Positions 58,446-64,000 of a DNA stretch of 64,000 nt are shown one piece after another. Both the position numbers and the translations under genes were made by a program. The notes under the pieces are model-generated. The model saw nothing but the letters and a program-made list of their open reading frames with translations, was not told the DNA's origin and searched no databases. Numbering within the stretch: the first letter of the stretch is position 1; every line of letters starts with the position of its first letter. This DNA is from Pictodentalium vernedei (lineage: Eukaryota; Mollusca; Scaphopoda; Dentaliida; Dentaliidae), in assembly GCA_031216915.1 (NCBI GenBank), contig CM062288.1, positions 183,732,596-183,796,595 of the forward strand, read 5' to 3'.

Positions 58446-61085
58446 ATTCAACGAAGTTGGTGAAAATGCCACCAGCCGAGGCTATGAAGAGTTTTGGTGA
58501 AGGACAAAGACATGCCGTTTACATATCCAACTCCTGTTTGGAACTTCTGCTCGGGATTCTGATCAGAAGAAAGAGCGTTGGTGAAAGAAAAATGCGTGAC
58601 CGATAAATTAAAACAAACAAACACACATCGTTACATGCGTTTTGAATAGATAGATGGTAAGCTAGATAAATAAATACCTTCGTCAGACACGCCATGGCGG
58701 AAAAATAGCCCAGAGTGAATGTGATAACTGAGATTGAATATGAAGATTTCAGACATTCTTCTTCAACTGTTATCTGTTTTGACAGTTACATATCCCTTTC
58801 CATGTTTGAGTAATACTCATAATATCAAAGCAAATGCATATTTCACAGAAGATCCAAACGGAAATTTCAAGTAGGTATAAAGTTGATATGTCCCAGTATC
58901 AACTAACAATCTTTGCAAAGAGTTGTACAGTTACTGAACAAGGCACCCGTCCAGATGAGTTAATAAAATATAATCTGATATGCTGTGACAATAATGTTAA
59001 TGGAAAACTTCCAAAAATATTCCAACGATCTGACGTGTGAGCATGTCTGATTGTATTACTGACAAAAAGAGGATCCTCACAAAGATAAAATCCTACTTGA
59101 CATGGCTGATATTAATATTTAACCCTTACTCTTAGTCCTAGTTTTCATTGAAACTGCCCAGTCGGATAAATGCAGACATCAGCTGAAGTTGGGAAAATTA
59201 CTTTTCCGAGTGTTTTTTGTTTTTGTTTTTGTTTTTTTAAAAAAAAAAGGCATTGAATTGTCTTACGACGTCTGGGTTGCACGCATTTTGTCATAGCTGA
59301 AGAAGGGAGATAACTTGTTACGTTTTGAAATTCATTGGTAATCCAATATTATGTAATTAACACATTTTCTCAGTTCTTAGATGTAAATAAATTAGTTAGT
59401 CAGGTGATATTGTTGCGTTCCGAATATAAACCTTATCTTACAGCATCATGTGTGGGGTATTAGTCTCCTGGTCATTAATTACCAAGACATGTTTGTCAGG
59501 GACACCTGAGGCCCCGTAAGGCCTGGGCTGACGTGGGGTTATTTAGTCCCGCTGATGAAGTTGCGGGAAAATTAGACCAACGTGGAGGGTCGGAATCCAA
59601 GTGTCGCGAACTCGGCGCAGAGAGCTGAGTTAGACCGACGCCGTGATTCCTTCTCTGCCAAATTGGCCTGAAATAGGTTCGATTTCCGTTAGGTGTGATT
59701 CCTAATCACTTTAGGCTGTATAATGGAAAGAATGATTTAAAGTAACAACGATTCTTTTATTTACACATAAAAATAAATCCGTTTCAATATTTCAACAATC
59801 AACAATTCGATTCTTTTCACAGAAAATGGGTCGCTATGGTTAAATAATTCTAAACAATCATATAGTAATTCTATAGCCCTGTACTGGCACTATAGTCTAC
59901 ACACTGGAAATGTTACTACTGTGAGCTCGCCATAAGAGTTTCACCCGCTTAGGCTCAAATGTCAACGTCTGCGCGTAACTGTACCTCTAGCTGTCGGAGG
60001 GTTCCGACCAGCAATGTTCGTCATCTATAAGGACACGTACTTCTGATTTGGGTCAGATATTGTCTATTCATACCTTATGTGCCTTTGAAAGTCCTCCGTG
60101 AAAGTCCTATTGAAATATTCACTGGTTGAATTCACGATTCACAAATTCCCCTTTTGTGCTAGGGCGAAATTGTCACTCACACCGATCTCCAGTCGGTATT
60201 ACGATGCTTCGACAGCAAAACAAACTACTCAGAACGCAATCAGTCTGACGCTTCAAAGGGTTAATACGCACAATACAATTAACCTACACTTCTGACTATT
60301 GCAGGCCGATACCTGCTACTCGACAATCTAAACTTTAACGTTCCACCTGGGGTGTTCCTTCTCACGAATTCGGCCCCGTAGCCGCCTATCAACGTTAAGC
60401 TAAATCAATCATGGAATGCCCTCTCTGGCGATTCCAGCCGTTTCAGGGTCCTGTGATCGAAGGTACCCTTATGCCAGGAAACAGAGTCCGCCTGTCCTGG
60501 ACTTCACCAACGTGTGTGTGACCCCAAGTGTGTGTAATGCTCTGCTCTTCCAGGTATATATACTTTTTACCCTAACCTGTCAGGTGGACCGACGCTCATC
60601 TGTCCACCTGTCAAAACGGTGGGAGATGACGTATATCGAGGCAGAATCAATACAAGTCATCTCACGCGTGACTTAACGCTGACTTCACTTGTCGAGAAAA
60701 CCGATTCGTTCTTGCCATGATTGTTACCTAATGATCAGGTGACGATACGATAGACATTTCTATCGTTTTAGAATCTCGTTTCTCAATTGACCGTGACGAC
60801 ATCTTGACACCAACCGATTACGTCTCGTAAGACTCCGACTACTGTATAAGTTAAATGGAGATTAGACCTTATCTAACATACCGTTTCTCCCCTGGGTCCC
60901 TGCGCTAAAGCTGGATATACACCACGTGTGTTTTTTTCTATGTCCAGCTTTACAGAGAAGTGAAATTCACGTGGGTTTTTCGCCTTGATGCGGAATATAT
61001 TTTGAACTTACAATATCTTTACATATGAGGCCCCTTGCCCCTATATTTAGGCTGGCTTTGCCCTGACAATGTTTTTCCGTCGAGG
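58446..61085. other. 2.6 kb without a recognised gene
   Basis: The least repeat-like long stretch. 59430-61060 is somewhat GC-richer and could be an old element or exon-poor sequence, but no domain, TIR or LTR pair is visible. A local inverted pair (AAAGCTGGATATAC / ATGTCCAGCTTTAC) lies at 60907-60955. Confidence 0.45.
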
Positions 61086-61199
61086 CATCTTCTCTGTCGT
61101 AACGATCAAAATGGGTAAGATGTACCAACAAAAGTCATCATTCAAAAGTTTATTAGTTTTTTAAGTTTGTCTTCGAAACGTAGCTTATGACACATTAAT

Positions 61200-61446
61200 T
61201 GACCCTTTACCCAACGAATCGCCCGCATCCGCCCGCGTAATATGGAAATTCAGTAGCTGAGAAAAATATTATTTTTCGAAAAATTTCAACAAAACCATAT
61301 CATGTGACCTCTCTTTGGAACGAGCTCTTCGAGCTCGTTCCAAAAAGGGGGCGCATGATATGGTTTTGTTGACATTTTTTAAAACAATATTCAAAAATGA
61401 TATTTAAAATAAATTTTGAAATCGTCTGCGTTGGGTAAAGGGGTAA
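61200..61446 (+). repeat. Family B MITE nested in an older hairpin
   Basis: GACCCTTTACCCAACGAATC start to GGGTAAAGGGGTAA end. Sequence on both sides (GTAGCTTATGACACATTAA; TTCCATTAATGTGTCATAAG) belongs to an older MITE it interrupts. Confidence 0.82.
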
Positions 61447-61508
61447 ACGTAGGTCATGACTCCTTATTGGAACGAGCTCGTTCCATTAATGTGTCATAAG
61501 CTACGTTT

Positions 61509-61680
61509 TTAACCCTTTACCCAACGAATCGCCCGCAACCGCCCGCGTAATATGCAAATTCAGCAGCTGAAAAAATATTTTTCGAAAAATTTCAACAAAA
61601 CCATATCATGTGACCCCTCTTTGGAACGAGCTTTTCGAGCTCGTGCCAAAGTGGGGTCACATGATATGGTTTTGTTATTG
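61509..61680 (+). repeat. Family B MITE, right end lost
   Basis: TTAACCCTTTACCCAACGAA start and both hairpin arms; the sequence departs after ATATGGTTTTGTTATTG. Confidence 0.85.
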
Positions 61681-61689
61681 TATTTTTTC

Positions 61690-62450
61690 TTTTTGAAGAA
61701 AATCATTTTCCAATTGTCGGTTGCTAATCGAAAAATAGACAACGAAAAACGAAAAAACAAAACACAAAGAAGACGAAACAGGGAAATTGAGACTGATGTT
61801 AACAGCTTTAAGGGGACCCCCTTATCAACTATCACTGAACTAACAGTGTTTCACAAATTTTGGCAACTTTGAGACAGCATTTGGTTGTGTGTACAAGGGC
61901 AAGTTATGACTTTAACTGTATGTATATTCGACTGCACGATAACAGAAAACATTCTTTTACCACTGTTGGGTATCAGATAAGGATGCATTCACGCTCATTT
62001 CGTATTTCGATTTACACATGATTGGCTTATGAAAAGATAAAATAAGAGGCAGGAAAGTCTGTTGCAACAAAGGTCCAAGTAAAGGGCAACTTTTTTTAAC
62101 AGTATATTTAGCCAGACTATATACTCCCCACTATCGGAGAAGTGTTGCACAATTCCTCTGCATTTACCAACACTAACCCAAGTTGCCTTAGACGAATTTC
62201 GATGGTTTCGATTTCAAAGATATGGTTGAAAACTGTAAAACAGGCGTATTGTCATTTGCAACGTAAAATTGATAGGTTCTTAATTGCATCGTTGGGTCTG
62301 TTCAAAAGGTGTCGCCATTTTCTGGTGTTATAATTATTGGTCTGTAAATCGTCTGTTATAAAAAGACAATTGGCTACTCGAAAGTAACATCGATCCATTG
62401 GAAGAGACATTTTTTGGCATCCTCAATTCGATTTAAAAAAAAAAACAGCA
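61690..62450. other. No recognisable feature
   Basis: AT-rich sequence between a truncated family B MITE and a SINE; no supported ORF. Confidence 0.45.
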
Positions 62451-62462
62451 TGTTTCAGTGTA

Positions 62463-62813
62463 TTTATTTATTAATTGCGGTTTAACGACACTATCGACAG
62501 CCAGGGTCACCTCGTGTCGTACAGTTTTACGGGTGGGGGAGTCGGAGTACCAGGAAAGACCCAACGAGCAACGGCGAGCAACTGCCAGACTCCCCAACGC
62601 ACTAACTCCGTACAAGCAGGTTAGCATTGGTTGACTCAAGTGTATCATCGACGTGCAGTACGTCTTAGTACCCAGTGCCACCGTGCCCCCATATGGGCAT
62701 TTGAGAAGAAAGTCCTTACCCAAGGACACAACGCAGAAACCCCTGGCGGGCACCGAACCATGGGCCTTTCGGTTTGAAGTCAAAGCCGTAACCACTGATC
62801 CACCGCGCTCCCA
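62463..62813 (-). mobile_element. Full-length SINE with 10-bp TSD
   Basis: TTTCAGTGTA at 62453-62462 and 62814-62823. Head ends GCGGTGGATCAGTGGTTAC on the minus strand; the tail is short. Confidence 0.88.
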
Positions 62814-63044
62814 TTTCAGTGTACTTTAATTAATATATACAATACGAATTAAAAATGTATAGCATTTCATATCAAAGTGTTTTTATTGTGTCTTTTTTCA
62901 TACCCAAACTACCAGCTTCTCTACAATTTTGGGCGGTGTTTTTCAATCTACTACTGATTTTTAGAGACAAACACATCACTTGACAGGCTGGTTGAATTGG
63001 TCTATGAATCCTCGTGTTAAGTTATGACACATACACTGCCAAGG

Positions 63045-63291
63045 TTAACGATTAGTTAGCGTAATCGCAATAACTGACCAGCTTTATTCCCAAAAATTGC
63101 CTTTCAAATTTTATTATTTTATCCAATGTATACCCCAAAAACATTGCTCATGACCCCTCATTGAACGAGTTCGTTGAACGAGTTCAATGAGGGGTCATAA
63201 GCTGTATTTTAGATATAAACTGATACATTCTGGTTATTCTAGCTGAGGTTTTGTAAGTGTCCTTTTCTAGTTACGTAGGGTAAATGGTTAA
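63045..63291 (-). repeat. Diverged family A MITE
   Basis: GTTAACGATTAGTTAGCGTA start, CATTGAACGAGTTCGTTGAA centre, GGGTAAATGGTTAA end. Confidence 0.72.
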
Positions 63292-63294
63292 CTG

Positions 63295-64000
63295 AACAAT
63301 TACCTTGATCTGATCAGAACTGAAAAACCAAATATCCTATCACCATTGTCACTGTTGGGGGTATTTATTCCAAGAAGACATTGTTTGTTCCCCAGAGCGC
63401 TATAATTTTCAAATGCCCATGGGTTGATTAATAGAAGCATTGTGTGCCAAACAATATAGTAACATAGATATAAACTTGTACGCTGACATAATATGACATG
63501 TTATATTGTAGTATTTACGTTGTCTGCAAATTTTAAACCACACACGCGAAAATGAAGAACAACTCAGTGAATAAACAAGACGCCCAAATGTCTAACAGGG
63601 AGATTATAACTGTCATGGGGAGATAATAAAAAAAACCACAAAAATACTGGCATATTAATCAGTATATTCTACAGGTCCATTGTGTCAGGCAATATCACAA
63701 AACTTCATTTAACTTAAAAAGTATTGTTTACAAAGACTATCCATGTCGTAATTTTTACCTCAAGGGCGATTTCCTCCCAACCGCACGGCTGTGCTCTCTT
63801 TGAGGACATGTTATATAATTCTGGACTATTAGACAACAACATTTTTTATTATACCTCACGTGAAAACACAATGCTATATTCCTATTCGCCGCTGATTATC
63901 ATTTCGCAATGTTTCCCTGCTGTGTGATAAAGCCAGGTACCAATTTGCTACAGAGTTATCCTCTTCAAACTCAGTCGTCCTAAAGATGCTGACATACATG
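63295..64000. other. No recognisable feature
   Basis: Sequence after the last MITE to the window end; short ORFs only. Confidence 0.45.

Noticed and set aside
59430-61060. Possible LTR retrotransposon or gene
   Set aside because: No matching LTR pair, primer-binding site or domain-bearing ORF could be found by eye.

Overview
This is animal nuclear DNA: large introns, SINEs with target-site duplications, Tc1, LINE and Penelope remnants, and a very heavy load of palindromic MITEs. There are no bacterial-style operons. The tRNA-headed SINE with an (AAAT)n tail, the AT-rich background and the protein families suggest a lophotrochozoan, most likely a mollusc; that placement is inference, not proof.

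Only two protein-coding units are well supported. (1) A seven-exon minus-strand gene spans 27-27704. Its exons join in phase into one 684-codon frame encoding a ZU5/ZU5-like/UPA-like/death-domain protein resembling DTHD1 (death domain-containing 1). One of its introns uses a GC-AG donor, and two splice acceptors lie about 20 nt from a MITE-type terminus. (2) A plus-strand intronless ORF of 873 codons (49192-51813) encodes a protein with a FEN1/PIN-like nuclease region and a C-terminal tesmin/TSO1-type CXC cysteine domain. The ORF sits between inverted repeats (48611-48767 and 52385-52535) whose 31-bp core matches at 30 of 31 positions and whose inner blocks are spaced identically on both sides. 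I read this as a roughly 3.9-kb DNA transposon of a kind I cannot assign to a named superfamily. It is the best candidate for an undescribed system here.

The rest is repeat stratigraphy. About 28 copies of TTAA-flanked hairpin MITEs (termini CCCTTTACC, piggyBac-like by target and terminus) occur in two subfamilies that share one central palindrome. Other palindromic families recur (called C, D, G, H, I, K, N, O, P, Q here for convenience). Fourteen SINE copies or fragments are present, four with clear 10-12 bp target-site duplications. One Tc1 transposase has a single nonsense codon; a second Tc1 is badly decayed. Two LINE fragments and a Penelope-like GIY-YIG fragment with a 14-bp flanking duplication are also present. 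Several insertions are nested two or three deep and give relative ages. Long G or C homopolymers (13-25 nt) are unusually frequent. Regions 28730-29910, 31240-32085, 34640-35475, 46160-46975, 58446-61085 and 61690-62450 hold no gene I can support.
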